A stretch of 64,000 nucleotides of DNA from Oxalobacteraceae sp. CFBP 13730 (GTDB lineage: Bacteria > Pseudomonadota > Gammaproteobacteria > Burkholderiales > Burkholderiaceae_D): positions 434,001 to 498,000 of the forward strand of contig JACYUQ010000001.1 of NCBI GenBank assembly GCA_014841835.1, written 5' to 3'. The position numbers were made by a program, and so were the translations under genes. Below, piece by piece: positions 11,409 to 19,015 of the stretch (its first letter is position 1; every line of letters begins with the position of its first letter). The notes under the pieces were generated by a model, which did no database searches, was not told the DNA's origin, and worked only from the letters and a program-made list of their open reading frames with translations.

Positions 11409-12335
11409 ATGATGACGAGCACCCCACCGATCAAGCACTTCCTGCAGTTTTCCGACTTCACGCGCGACGAGTTCGAATACGTCATCAAGCGCGCGGCGAT
11501 CATCAAGCGCAAGTTCAAGGCCTACGAGGTGTACCACCCGCTGGTCGACCGCACGCTGGTGATGGTGTTCGAAAAAAGCTCGACGCGCACGCGCCTGTCG
11601 TTCGAAGCCGGCATGCACCAGCTGGGCGGCGCCGCCATCTACCTGAACACGCGCGACAGCCAGCTCGGCCGTGGCGAACCGGTGGAAGACGCCGGCCAGG
11701 TGATCAGCCGCATGTGCGACATCATCATGATCCGCACCTTCGGCCAGGACATCATTGACCGCTTTGCCGCCAACTCGCGCGTGCCGGTCATCAATGGCCT
11801 GACCAACGAACACCACCCGTGCCAGGTGCTGGCGGACGTGTTCACGTTCCACGAGCACCGCGGCTCCATCGCCGGCAAGACCGTCGCCTGGATCGGCGAC
11901 GCCAACAATATGCTGTACTCGTGGCTGCAGGCAGCCGAAGTCTTCGGCTTCCACCTGAACGTCGCCACCCCAGCCGGCTACGAGATGGACCCGAGCCTGG
12001 TCTCGACCACGCGCTACACGCGGTTCGACAACCCATCGGACGCCTGCGAAGGCGCGCACCTGGTCAATACCGACGTCTGGACCAGCATGGGTTACGAGAA
12101 GGAAAACGCCGAGCGCATGAAAGCGTTTGACGGTTTCATCGTCGACGAAGCCAAGATGGCCCGCGCCGCGAGCGACGCGCTGTTCATGCATTGCCTGCCG
12201 GCGCACCGCGGCGAAGAAGTGGCTGCCGAGGTCATCGACGGCCCGCAATCGGTCGTCTGGGACGAAGCCGAAAACCGCCTGCACGTGCAAAAAGCCCTGA
12301 TCGAGTACCTGCTGCTCGGCCGTATCGAAGATTGA
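11409..12335 (+). CDS. argF: Ornithine carbamoyltransferase
   Basis: A 308-residue enzyme of arginine synthesis that makes citrulline from ornithine and carbamoyl phosphate. Carbamoyl-phosphate binding SSTRTRLSFEAG is near residue 57, the HHPCQVLAD motif near 136, and the ornithine-binding HCLPAHRGEE near 262. The length is normal for anabolic OTC. Two ATGs are adjacent (11409 and 11412) and either may be used. It is followed 112 bp later by argG on the same strand, so two consecutive arginine steps are encoded side by side. Confidence 0.97.
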   Translation: MMTSTPPIKHFLQFSDFTRDEFEYVIKRAAIIKRKFKAYEVYHPLVDRTLVMVFEKSSTRTRLSFEAGMHQLGGAAIYLNTRDSQLGRGEPVEDAGQVISRMCDIIMIRTFGQDIIDRFAANSRVPVINGLTNEHHPCQVLADVFTFHEHRGSIAGKTVAWIGDANNMLYSWLQAAEVFGFHLNVATPAGYEMDPSLVSTTRYTRFDNPSDACEGAHLVNTDVWTSMGYEKENAERMKAFDGFIVDEAKMARAASDALFMHCLPAHRGEEVAAEVIDGPQSVVWDEAENRLHVQKALIEYLLLGRIED

Positions 12336-12365
12336 TTTTTACCCCTGAAGCTTGATCGTTGGCCG

Positions 12366-12391
12366 TCCATCCCGGCGCTTGCCGGGCTGGA
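12366..12391 (+). repeat. Hairpin in argF-argG gap
   Basis: TCCATCCCGGC and GCCGGGCTGGA pair around a GCTT loop with a single mismatch. There is no T-tract, so it is not a normal intrinsic terminator; it may stabilise or separate the argF and argG messages. Confidence 0.5.
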
Positions 12392-12447
12392 TTTGCGAGC
12401 CAGCTGACCATTACTCCTCTACCCTCCCTCCATCACTGGAACATCCC

Positions 12448-13680
12448 ATGAGCGACATCAAGAAAGTAGTACTGGCCTACTCCGGCGGCCTCGACACCTC
12501 CGTCATCCTGAAATGGCTGCAAGACAATTACGGCTGCGAAATCGTCACCTTCACCGCCGACCTCGGCCAGGGTGAAGAACTGGAACCGGCACGCGCCAAG
12601 GCCATCAAGTTCGGCATCAAGCCAGAGAATATCTATATCGACGACGTGCGTGAAGAATTCGTGCGCGACTTCGTCTTCCCGATGTTCCGCGCGAACACCG
12701 TGTACGAAGGCGAATACCTGCTGGGCACCTCGATCGCACGTCCGCTGATCGCCAAGCGCCTGATCGAGATCGCCAACGAAACCGGCGCCGACGCTGTCTC
12801 GCACGGCGCGACCGGCAAGGGCAACGACCAGGTGCGTTTCGAGCTGGGTGCGTACGCGCTCAAGCCGGACGTCAAGATCATCGCCCCATGGCGTGAATGG
12901 GATCTGCTGTCGCGCGAAAAACTGCTGAAGTACGCGGAAGATGCGGGCATCGCGGTGGACATGAAGCACAAGAACGGCGGCGCGCCGTACTCGATGGACG
13001 CCAACCTGCTGCACATCAGCTTTGAAGGCCGTCACCTGGAAAACCCGAGCGCCGAAGCCGAGGAATCGATGTGGCGCTGGACCGTCTCGCCAGAAGCAGC
13101 GCCGGACGAAGCGGAATACCTGGACGTCGAATTCGAGCGTGGCGACATCGTCGGCCTGAACGGCAAGCGCCTGTCGCCAGCCGCCGTCCTGACCGAGCTG
13201 AACCGCCTGGGCGGCAAGCACGGCATCGGCCGCCTGGACCTGGTGGAAAATCGGTACGTCGGCATGAAGTCGCGCGGTTGCTACGAAACCCCGGGCGGCA
13301 CGATCATGCTGCGCGCGCACCGTGCCATCGAATCAATCACGCTCGACCGCGAAGTGGCGCACCTGAAGGACGACCTGATGCCACGCTACGCATCGTTGAT
13401 CTATAACGGCTACTGGTGGGCGCCGGAGCGCGTCGCACTGCAGACGCTGATCGACCACACGCAAGCCACGGTCAACGGCTGGGTGCGCATCAAGCTGTAC
13501 AAGGGCAATGTGATCGTCGTGTCGCGCGATTCGAAGACCGACTCGCTGTTCGACATGAACATCGCAACCTTCGACGAAGACGGCGGCGCGTACAACCAGG
13601 CCGACGCAGGCGGCTTCATCAAGCTCAATGCACTGCGCATGCGGATTGCGGCGAAGGCACGCGCCAAGCGCGGGCAGTAA
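12448..13680 (+). CDS. argG: Argininosuccinate synthase
   Basis: A 410-residue ATP-dependent ligase joining citrulline and aspartate. The N-terminal PP-loop [14 protein letters not shown] is at residues 7-20, and [13 protein letters not shown], the citrulline/aspartate-binding region, is near residue 120. The start at 12448 gives the normal [15 protein letters not shown]-terminus; the 32 codons open upstream run through the intergenic hairpin. It is followed by a strong intrinsic terminator. Confidence 0.97.
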   Translation: MSDIKKVVLAYSGGLDTSVILKWLQDNYGCEIVTFTADLGQGEELEPARAKAIKFGIKPENIYIDDVREEFVRDFVFPMFRANTVYEGEYLLGTSIARPLIAKRLIEIANETGADAVSHGATGKGNDQVRFELGAYALKPDVKIIAPWREWDLLSREKLLKYAEDAGIAVDMKHKNGGAPYSMDANLLHISFEGRHLENPSAEAEESMWRWTVSPEAAPDEAEYLDVEFERGDIVGLNGKRLSPAAVLTELNRLGGKHGIGRLDLVENRYVGMKSRGCYETPGGTIMLRAHRAIESITLDREVAHLKDDLMPRYASLIYNGYWWAPERVALQTLIDHTQATVNGWVRIKLYKGNVIVVSRDSKTDSLFDMNIATFDEDGGAYNQADAGGFIKLNALRMRIAAKARAKRGQ

Positions 13681-13686
13681 GAAAGG

Positions 13687-13712
13687 AAGCCGCCCAAGGG
13701 CGGCTTTTTTTT
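13687..13712 (+). terminator. Rho-independent terminator of argG
   Basis: AAGCCGCC / GGCGGCTT stem, CAAG loop and a run of eight T, starting 6 bp after the argG stop. Confidence 0.95.
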
Positions 13713-13736
13713 GGCCGGTTGCGGTGTGCATGCTTG

Positions 13737-13820
13737 CTTGGGTTTCCGCCTTCGCGGGAACGACGGCTGATGTTGCAGAGAACCTGCAAACCGTCGTTCC
13801 CGCGCAGGCGGGAACCCAAG
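13737..13820. repeat. REP-like inverted pair (REPIN-type palindrome)
   Basis: Two 30-nt arms, 13737-13766 and 13791-13820, are reverse complements of each other apart from two bases and are separated by 24 nt. Each arm also folds on itself (TTCCCGC / GCGGGAA around a 4-nt loop in the right arm). This is the build of a REP doublet. A related hairpin lies at 22146-22183. The pair ends 53 bp before a small GIY-YIG nuclease gene. Confidence 0.85.
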
Positions 13821-13873
13821 TTACTCTGAGCGACCACAAACTCGAATAACGCCGTGAACGCACAGTAGACGCC

Positions 13874-14164
13874 ATGGACAAACCATCCTACGTCTACATC
13901 CTGGCCAGCCGCCCCTACGGCACCCTCTACATCGGCGTTACCTCTGACCTAATCAAACGCATCTGGCAACACCGCGAAGCGGCTGCCGCCAGCTTCACAA
14001 AAAAGTACCGCATCAACCGCCTTGTCTGGTACGAGATCCACACCGATATCCGCGAAGCCATCACGCGCGAAAAACGCCTCAAATCCTGGAACCGCAACTG
14101 GAAAGTCAACCTGATCCAGTCCGCTAATCCACTGTGGCGCGACCTGTACCAAGATATCGCCTAG
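13874..14164 (+). CDS. Small GIY-YIG nuclease family protein
   Basis: A 96-residue protein made of a single GIY-YIG domain. The two short motifs read YVYILAS (residues 6-12) and LYIGVTSDLIKRIWQH (residues 18-33), which include the conserved catalytic Arg; a Glu of the active site is likely in REAITREKRLKSW. The length and the KKYRINRLVWYE segment match the stand-alone YhbQ/URI-like group. Its biological substrate is not known. It follows REP-like palindromes, and its TAG stop interlocks with the stop of a convergent porin remnant in the sequence CTAG. Confidence 0.92.
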   Translation: MDKPSYVYILASRPYGTLYIGVTSDLIKRIWQHREAAAASFTKKYRINRLVWYEIHTDIREAITREKRLKSWNRNWKVNLIQSANPLWRDLYQDIA

Positions 14165-14252
14165 AACACGTGGCGCAATCCCAGCGCCACGCTGTTGCCG
14201 CCGTCAAACTTGCCGCATACAGCTTGGCCACCTTGAAATCGTAGGCAGCGCC
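14161..14252 (-). pseudogene. Remnant of a porin C-terminus
   Basis: On the minus strand GKFDGGNSVALGLRHVF then TAG looks like the last beta-strand of a Gram-negative porin, which ends in Phe, compare VGIRHAF at the end of the intact porin at 31804-32844. Just upstream, in another frame, AAYDFKVAKLYA resembles an earlier porin strand. The frame change and close spacing imply deletion and decay. Nothing further upstream resembles a porin, so only about 90 bp remain next to the beta-lactamase operon. Confidence 0.6.
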
Positions 14253-14298
14253 AAGCAGACAACCTTTCTGCTGCGTCATTGGCGCTGTCACCCGAGAC

Positions 14299-14445
14299 AG
14301 CTGGGTCAGGTCTGACATTCAGACACAGCCTCAGCTTTAACGATTTCCAATGGTGTCTGGCCCAGCATTAACATTGCGCGGCGCCACCTTATTTCGACTA
14401 CCCTACTGTCGAGATCGTGTCCGAATGTCAGACCTGACCCCGGCT
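14299..14445. repeat. 147-bp inverted-terminal repeat element, copy A
   Basis: The ends are long inverted repeats: GGGTCAGGTCTGACATTC on the left and GAATGTCAGACCTGACCC on the right, flanked by AGC and GCT. A second copy of the same length lies at 53520-53666. The first 60 bp and the last 45 bp are well conserved between copies, while about 45 bp in the middle differ. It carries no coding sequence and sits just past the 3' end of the bla operon. It resembles a MITE or REPIN; no transposase is nearby. Confidence 0.85.
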
Positions 14446-14466
14446 TTTCTTCGACCAGACGTGGCG

Positions 14467-15246
14467 CTATAACAGCCCCATTGACTGCAGCGCCGCTTTC
14501 GCCAGCGATATGCGCTTGTCGTCGCCCCCGTCCGGGAGGTCGATGTTCAGCGCGAACGTGTAGAGCTTGCCGTCCTTTTTGATCCAGCCGACCCACCAGC
14601 CGATATCGGGCTGGCCGGGGCGCTTGCCCCAGCCGGTTTTCGCATACAGTTCGGTCGGGCCATCCTGGCGAGCAATCGCGCGCACGGCGTCCATGTGCAC
14701 GTTCTCGAACGGTAGCTGGCCCTGCGCCAGCCGGGCCAGGAACACGGTCTGCTCGAGCGCGCTGATTTCAAGGGGGCCATCGAGCCAGAAGCGGTCCACG
14801 ACCGTGCCAATGTTCATGTTCCCGTAATTCATGCGAACGAGCGCGGCGCGCATGCGCTCCAGGCCGATGCGCCGCGCCACTTCCTGATAAACCGGCACGT
14901 TCGACATTTTGATCGCCTCGCGCAGGCCCATGTCCCTGGCCCACTCGGGTCGCGCGACCGGCTTGCCGCCGTACGGCACGATCTCGTCGACCGAGGCCAC
15001 GACGCCCGTGCTCAGTGCAATCAGCGAGTTCGGAAGCTTGAAGGTCGACGCCGGGATGAACCGTTTGGCGGCGCGCTGGCGGTCGTGGCCCGTGTCGGTG
15101 TCCAGCGCCACGTCGTGCACGACGAAGGTGCCGGTGACGCCCTCTTTCTTGAACAGCTGCGTGATGGCCGGGCTGTCGCGCCATTCGGTGGCCTGGGCAA
15201 CGGCGCCAAACGCCATCAGGACGAGTGCAACAACATGCTTGATCAT
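14467..15246 (-). CDS. Class D (OXA-type) beta-lactamase
   Basis: A 259-residue serine beta-lactamase with a signal peptide (MIKHVVALVLMAFGAVAQA), so periplasmic. All class D motifs are present: STFK at 67-70 (nucleophile Ser67 and the Lys that is carboxylated), SNV at 115-117, YGN at 141-143, KTGW at 203-206, and the later GWWVGW. The enzyme should hydrolyse beta-lactams by acylation and deacylation; whether it accepts carbapenems cannot be read from sequence. It is the last gene of the bla operon and its ATG overlaps the metallo-beta-lactamase stop (ATGA). The start at 15246 is set by the signal peptide; codons open upstream lie inside the neighbouring gene. Confidence 0.95.
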   Translation of the reverse strand: MIKHVVALVLMAFGAVAQATEWRDSPAITQLFKKEGVTGTFVVHDVALDTDTGHDRQRAAKRFIPASTFKLPNSLIALSTGVVASVDEIVPYGGKPVARPEWARDMGLREAIKMSNVPVYQEVARRIGLERMRAALVRMNYGNMNIGTVVDRFWLDGPLEISALEQTVFLARLAQGQLPFENVHMDAVRAIARQDGPTELYAKTGWGKRPGQPDIGWWVGWIKKDGKLYTFALNIDLPDGGDDKRISLAKAALQSMGLL

Positions 15247-16106
15247 TGGTCTGCTTCCTTGGTCAGTTGGGTAGCCAGACGCGCTCTCGCCTTGTCGGCA
15301 TACGTGCGGCAGGCGGTGGAGTCGATGAAGGCGGCGTTGCCTCGCGCAGCGCGCCGGGCATAGCGCTGCCACAGGTCGCTGCCTTCCGGATGCGCCGAGA
15401 CCAGCACATCGCACGGCAGGCCGGCCACTGTCGCAATCGAGCGTTCGAGGTCCGCACGCGCTGTCGGATAGGCAGGATGGCCGCGGTAGCGGAATGGCCC
15501 CGCCGCAATCGCGTTCAAGCTATCGGCGTACACCATGTGCGCGGTCCGGCCGCCTTCGACGGCGTTCCAGGTCCAGCTTGCGCCGCCCTGCGTGTGGCCG
15601 GGCGTGGCGTGCATGGTGACTGCCAGCGAGCCAAGCTTGACGACGTCGCCGTCGACCAGGGCCCGCACGCGGGCAGTTGGCGCCATCGGCTGAAGGTCGG
15701 TGTATTGCGGGTCACCCTTGTCGGCCTGGCCGCTCGCCAGCACCGGTACGGCAGCGCTGCCGACCAGGACCTCGGCGCCCGACAGGCGCTGCAGCTCGGC
15801 GATGCCGCCTGCGTGATCGGCATGTGCGTGCGAGTTCAGGATGAAGCGGATATCTTCGACCTTGAAGCCGAGCTGGCGCATATTGCGCACGATCTGCGGG
15901 GCCGATTTTTCGCTGCCGCCGTCGATCAGGATGTGGCCCTGTGGCGATGTGATCAGAACGGCCGACAGACCATGCGTGCCCACATAGTAGGTGTTGCCGT
16001 ACAGCGCAAACGGTGTCTGCGGCGTGTTCCAGTCGTTGGCGGCGGCCGGTTGCAGGCACGTGACGAGGCCAGCCGCGGCAAGTGCCAGGCTTGTGTGTTT
16101 CATCAT
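15243..16106 (-). CDS. Subclass B3 metallo-beta-lactamase
   Basis: A 287-residue zinc hydrolase with a Sec signal peptide ending near AAAND. The zinc site reads NSHAHADHAGG, giving His93, His95, Asp97 and His98, then His171 in TPGHTQGG and His239 in SAHPEGSD, which is the B3 ligand pattern; IDGGSEKSAPQI at 61-72 is also typical of B3. Family members hydrolyse most beta-lactams including carbapenems, so that spectrum is likely but unproven here. A good ribosome binding site, AAGGAA, lies 7 nt before the first of two adjacent ATGs, and the gene begins 9 bp after blaR1 ends. Similar B3 enzymes are known from Massilia. Confidence 0.95.
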   Translation of the reverse strand: MMKHTSLALAAAGLVTCLQPAAANDWNTPQTPFALYGNTYYVGTHGLSAVLITSPQGHILIDGGSEKSAPQIVRNMRQLGFKVEDIRFILNSHAHADHAGGIAELQRLSGAEVLVGSAAVPVLASGQADKGDPQYTDLQPMAPTARVRALVDGDVVKLGSLAVTMHATPGHTQGGASWTWNAVEGGRTAHMVYADSLNAIAAGPFRYRGHPAYPTARADLERSIATVAGLPCDVLVSAHPEGSDLWQRYARRAARGNAAFIDSTACRTYADKARARLATQLTKEADQ

Positions 16107-16115
16107 GACGATTCC

Positions 16116-17825
16116 TTATGTGGACGGTGACAGTGTTGCGAGTCTTCCCGGCAGCGTGCGCAGGAAGCGTTCTTTCAGGAGCGGCCCGGCGGCGCGGTCC
16201 GGATCGCGCGGGCCAAGCGTCTGGCGCGCGAAGACGACGGTGCGCCCATCCTTGGTGGCCCAGCCGACGAACCAGCCGAGCGCGCGGCCTGCGTCCCCAT
16301 CGCCCGACGCAGTGCCGGTCTTGCCGCACACCTGCCAGCCATTGGCCGACGTGGGCAAGCGCAGCAGCTGCGCCGTCATGTCGAAGGCATGCGCGCTGAC
16401 GGGCAAATCGCGGTTGGCGACCTTGCGCAGAAAAGCGGCCTGCTCGCGCGGCGAGACCTGCAGCGACGAGGCGATCCAGGCGATGTCGACGCCGCCGGTC
16501 AGGTCCTGGTTGCCGTAGTCGAAGCGGTCCACGTAATCCTGCACGCGGCGTTCGCCCAGCCGGCTGGTGACCTGCTGCGCGTACCAGACGGTCGAATTGC
16601 GGATCCAGCTCGTCGGATCGGTGGCGGCGCGCCACGATGGCTGCCAGTCGACGTAGCCGTCCTTGAACGGCAGCGCCGGTGTATGAGCATCCTGCAGGAT
16701 GCCGGCATCGAATCCCATCAGGCTCACGGCGATATTAAAGATCGACACGGGCGTGGTGCGCACGTCGCAGCGCCCTTCTTCGACCAGCACCGCCCCCGTG
16801 GCAGCATCGAGCATCAGCGTGCAGTCGAGCGTTTCCGGCGCATCGCCCCAGGCCAGCGCTGGCTGCAGCGCGAGGTTGGCGCCGAACACCAGCGCCAGCG
16901 CGCCCAGGCCGGCGCAGCGGGCACGGCCTGCATGATGGGTAAGCCCAGGTGAGCGGATCAACGCGACGCGCGCGGTCAGCGTGTCGGGCGCGACGCCGCC
17001 AAAGGCCAGCGCATTGGCTGGCGCCGCCCCATGCTGGAAGCGCAGCTGCGCGACCAGCGCGGCCGCATACGCCTTGCGCTGGACCTGCGGCCGGCCACGC
17101 AGCACGTCGCGGTCGCAGCCCAGTTCCTGGGCCCAGACGAGGCGCGCGCGCAACACGCGCATCGCGGGATTGAACCAGCACACTGCCTGGAGCAGCGCGC
17201 AGGCGGCCAGCCACCACAGATCGCCCCGGCGCCAGTGCGTCAGTTCATGGGCGACGATCAGGTCGCGCTGCAGCGGATCCATGATGCGCAATGCCAGCGG
17301 CAAGAGCAGGCGCGGCTGGAACGGGCCAACCAGCATCGGTGAAATGGGAGCGTCGACCTCGATAATAGGTGGCAATGCTGCGTCCGCTGGCAGGTGCGCA
17401 CCGACGCGCAGCAACCGTGCCAGCGCGCGTTGTCCATGGAGCAGGCGCGCAAGCATCCACAGCAGACCACCTGTGTAAGCCAGCGCCCATGCCCACGCGC
17501 TCCAACTCAGCCACGATCGGGGTTCTGCCAACGCGCTGGTGACACCGGCCGCCCGTGCGGGTAGTGCGACCACGCCGGCGGTCGCCGGCGACAGGTCGAC
17601 GTCGAACACGGGCAGCATGTGAAGTTGCTGCGCCTGCGGCAGCATCAGGATGATGAAGGTGGTCGCAAGCACGACCTGCCCCAGCATCCACGGCGAGCGC
17701 TGCATGGCAAGCGCCGGCAGATAACGTCGCAACAGCACCAGCACGCCCCATACCGCCACCCCGGCGGCCAGGCAGCCGATGCTGGCGAACAGGAAGCGGA
17801 CGAGCGCCGCGTCGAGCAAGTTCAT
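16116..17825 (-). CDS. blaR1: BlaR1/MecR1-type beta-lactam sensor-protease with altered active site
   Basis: A 569-residue sensor. The N-terminal half has four hydrophobic segments (about 10-32, 48-64, 105-128 and 305-325) and an M56 zinc protease domain with HELTHWRRGD at 193-202. The C-terminal half (about 330-569) is a class D-like penicillin-binding domain on the outer face. It keeps STV (411-413), YGN (437-439) and KTG (502-504), but the SxxK motif reads SIFN (361-364), so the Lys is Asn; the codon is AAT. Acylation of the sensor should activate the protease and remove BlaI. It overlaps blaI by 4 bp. Confidence 0.93.
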   Translation of the reverse strand: MNLLDAALVRFLFASIGCLAAGVAVWGVLVLLRRYLPALAMQRSPWMLGQVVLATTFIILMLPQAQQLHMLPVFDVDLSPATAGVVALPARAAGVTSALAEPRSWLSWSAWAWALAYTGGLLWMLARLLHGQRALARLLRVGAHLPADAALPPIIEVDAPISPMLVGPFQPRLLLPLALRIMDPLQRDLIVAHELTHWRRGDLWWLAACALLQAVCWFNPAMRVLRARLVWAQELGCDRDVLRGRPQVQRKAYAAALVAQLRFQHGAAPANALAFGGVAPDTLTARVALIRSPGLTHHAGRARCAGLGALALVFGANLALQPALAWGDAPETLDCTLMLDAATGAVLVEEGRCDVRTTPVSIFNIAVSLMGFDAGILQDAHTPALPFKDGYVDWQPSWRAATDPTSWIRNSTVWYAQQVTSRLGERRVQDYVDRFDYGNQDLTGGVDIAWIASSLQVSPREQAAFLRKVANRDLPVSAHAFDMTAQLLRLPTSANGWQVCGKTGTASGDGDAGRALGWFVGWATKDGRTVVFARQTLGPRDPDRAAGPLLKERFLRTLPGRLATLSPST

Positions 17826-18205
17826 GGCGCCGCGTCCCTGTCGACCGGCCAGTCGTTGAGAAGTTGTTCCAGGCGTGCCAGTTCATCGTCGTCGACCAGC
17901 TTGCTGCCGGTGAACATATTGACCGGCAGCGGCGTGTCGATCTCCATCACGCGCTTGCCAAAATCGTGGGCAAAGGCTGCCAGCGTGTCGACCTTGTCGC
18001 TGACCGCGCCATACACCTGCACGCCATGGTGCAGCGCCTGGCGCACCATGCCTTTGTCGAGCATGCGTTCAAGCGTCTTGCGGGTGGACGAATACGACCA
18101 GCCCAGTTCGGCCTCGACCGCGTCGTGGATTTCACGGGCGCTCATCGGCTGCTGGCGCCACAGCGCCTTGAGAAGGCTGAGTTCGGAAATTGAGGGTACG
18201 GCCAT
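17822..18205 (-). CDS. blaI: BlaI/MecI/CopY-family transcriptional repressor
   Basis: A 127-residue winged-helix repressor: ISELSLLKALWRQQPMSAREI and SYSSTRKTLERMLDKGMV form the DNA-binding domain (5-55), and the C-terminal helices from about 70 would dimerise. BlaI binds a dyad over its own promoter and is cleaved after BlaR1 senses a beta-lactam. Being first in a four-gene operon, it would be autoregulated together with blaR1 and both beta-lactamases. AAGGA lies 8 nt before the ATG at 18205. Two candidate operators lie 28-63 bp upstream. Confidence 0.95.
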   Translation of the reverse strand: MAVPSISELSLLKALWRQQPMSAREIHDAVEAELGWSYSSTRKTLERMLDKGMVRQALHHGVQVYGAVSDKVDTLAAFAHDFGKRVMEIDTPLPVNMFTGSKLVDDDELARLEQLLNDWPVDRDAAP

Positions 18206-18232
18206 GGCAACAATCCTTGACGTGACGCTTAA

Positions 18233-18248
18233 TGCGACGCTTGCCGCA
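18233..18248. promoter_or_regulatory. Candidate BlaI operator 2 (imperfect dyad)
   Basis: TGCGACGCTTGCCGCA matches the perfect dyad at 18253-18268 at 12 of 16 positions. The centres are exactly 20 bp apart, about two helical turns. It lies directly after the predicted -10 box, near the transcription start. Confidence 0.6.
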
Positions 18249-18278
18249 ATGATGCGACAAGTGTCGCACCGGCGTCAA
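18249..18278 (-). promoter_or_regulatory. Predicted promoter of the bla operon
   Basis: On the minus strand TTGACG (18278-18273) and CATCAT (18254-18249) are separated by 18 bp. The first matches the -35 consensus at five of six positions, the second the -10 at four of six. The leader to blaI would be about 35 nt. Operator 1 fills the spacer. Confidence 0.55.
18253..18268. promoter_or_regulatory. Candidate BlaI operator 1 (perfect 16-bp dyad)
   Basis: TGCGACAAGTGTCGCA is a perfect inverted repeat (TGCGACA/TGTCGCA around AG). Its ACA-NN-TGT core is that of BlaI/CopY operators. It lies between the predicted -35 and -10 boxes of the bla operon, so binding would exclude RNA polymerase. Confidence 0.7.
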
Positions 18279-18297
18279 CAAGAACCTGCGCTGACCG

Positions 18298-19005
18298 TCA
18301 GTTGCGCAGATCGTCGACCGCTTCGCGGCCAAAGCCAGGTGCAAGCAGATAATCGGCCAGGTTGCGCGCACAGTCCTCGGGCGAGGTCAAACCGCCCGTG
18401 TCCTTCAGCTCGACGAAGCGTTCGCGCAACGGGAAGTTGGCGTCCGGCGTCGCGCGGATCGCCGCCTGCATGTCGGTGTCGATCACACCCGGCGCCAGGC
18501 TGACCGCCAGCACGCGCGGATCGCCATCAAGCTGGACCGCGCGCGCATGCTGGTCGAGCGCGGCCTTCGTCGCGCAGTACACAGCCCAGCCAGGATAGGC
18601 ATTGCGCCCTGCCCCGCTGGAAATGTGCAGAATGCGCCGCACCGCATCTGGCGCGGCCTGCACGAACGCGGCGGCCAGCGCCAGCGGCCCACCGACATTG
18701 AGCATCACCGCCTGCAGCACGGCCGCCGGCGCCTGCGCGGCAAGTGGGCCCACCGGCGTGACGACACCGGCGTTGTTGACGAGGTACACCGTATCGGCGC
18801 CCGCGAGGAAATCGCGCAGCGCAGGCCCGGCAAGCCAGGCCTGCAATGCGGCCGGATCGGCCATGTCGACTTCGGCCTGTTCGATGCCGGCCAGCGCGGA
18901 ACGTCCGCGTGCCAGGCCCAGCACAGCCAGGCCGCGCGATTGTAGTTCGGCCGCGATGGCGGCCCCGAGACCACGGGTGTGGCCGGTGACGATGACTTTT
19001 TTCAT
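18298..19005 (-). CDS. SDR family NAD(P)-dependent oxidoreductase
   Basis: A 235-residue classical short-chain dehydrogenase. It has the cofactor loop VTGHTRGLGAAIA at 5-17, NNAG at about 88-91, and the catalytic Ser (HISSGAG), Tyr and Lys (YCATK). The C-terminal half with APGVIDTDMQ is like the sepiapterin reductase/YwfD subgroup. The substrate is unknown. It lies 10 bp downstream of murB on the same strand, so it is probably cotranscribed with it, while the bla operon starts 92 bp further on. Confidence 0.88.
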   Translation of the reverse strand: MKKVIVTGHTRGLGAAIAAELQSRGLAVLGLARGRSALAGIEQAEVDMADPAALQAWLAGPALRDFLAGADTVYLVNNAGVVTPVGPLAAQAPAAVLQAVMLNVGGPLALAAAFVQAAPDAVRRILHISSGAGRNAYPGWAVYCATKAALDQHARAVQLDGDPRVLAVSLAPGVIDTDMQAAIRATPDANFPLRERFVELKDTGGLTSPEDCARNLADYLLAPGFGREAVDDLRN

Positions 19006-19015
19006 GAGGCGTTCC

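Noticed and set aside
13333..13881. Minus-strand open frame across the end of argG and the REP pair
   Set aside because: It reads through the terminator and palindromes and lies opposite argG; no motif.
14467..18205. Mobile resistance island
   Set aside because: No integrase, transposase, integron site or direct repeats flank the operon; only the 147-bp repeat lies on one side.
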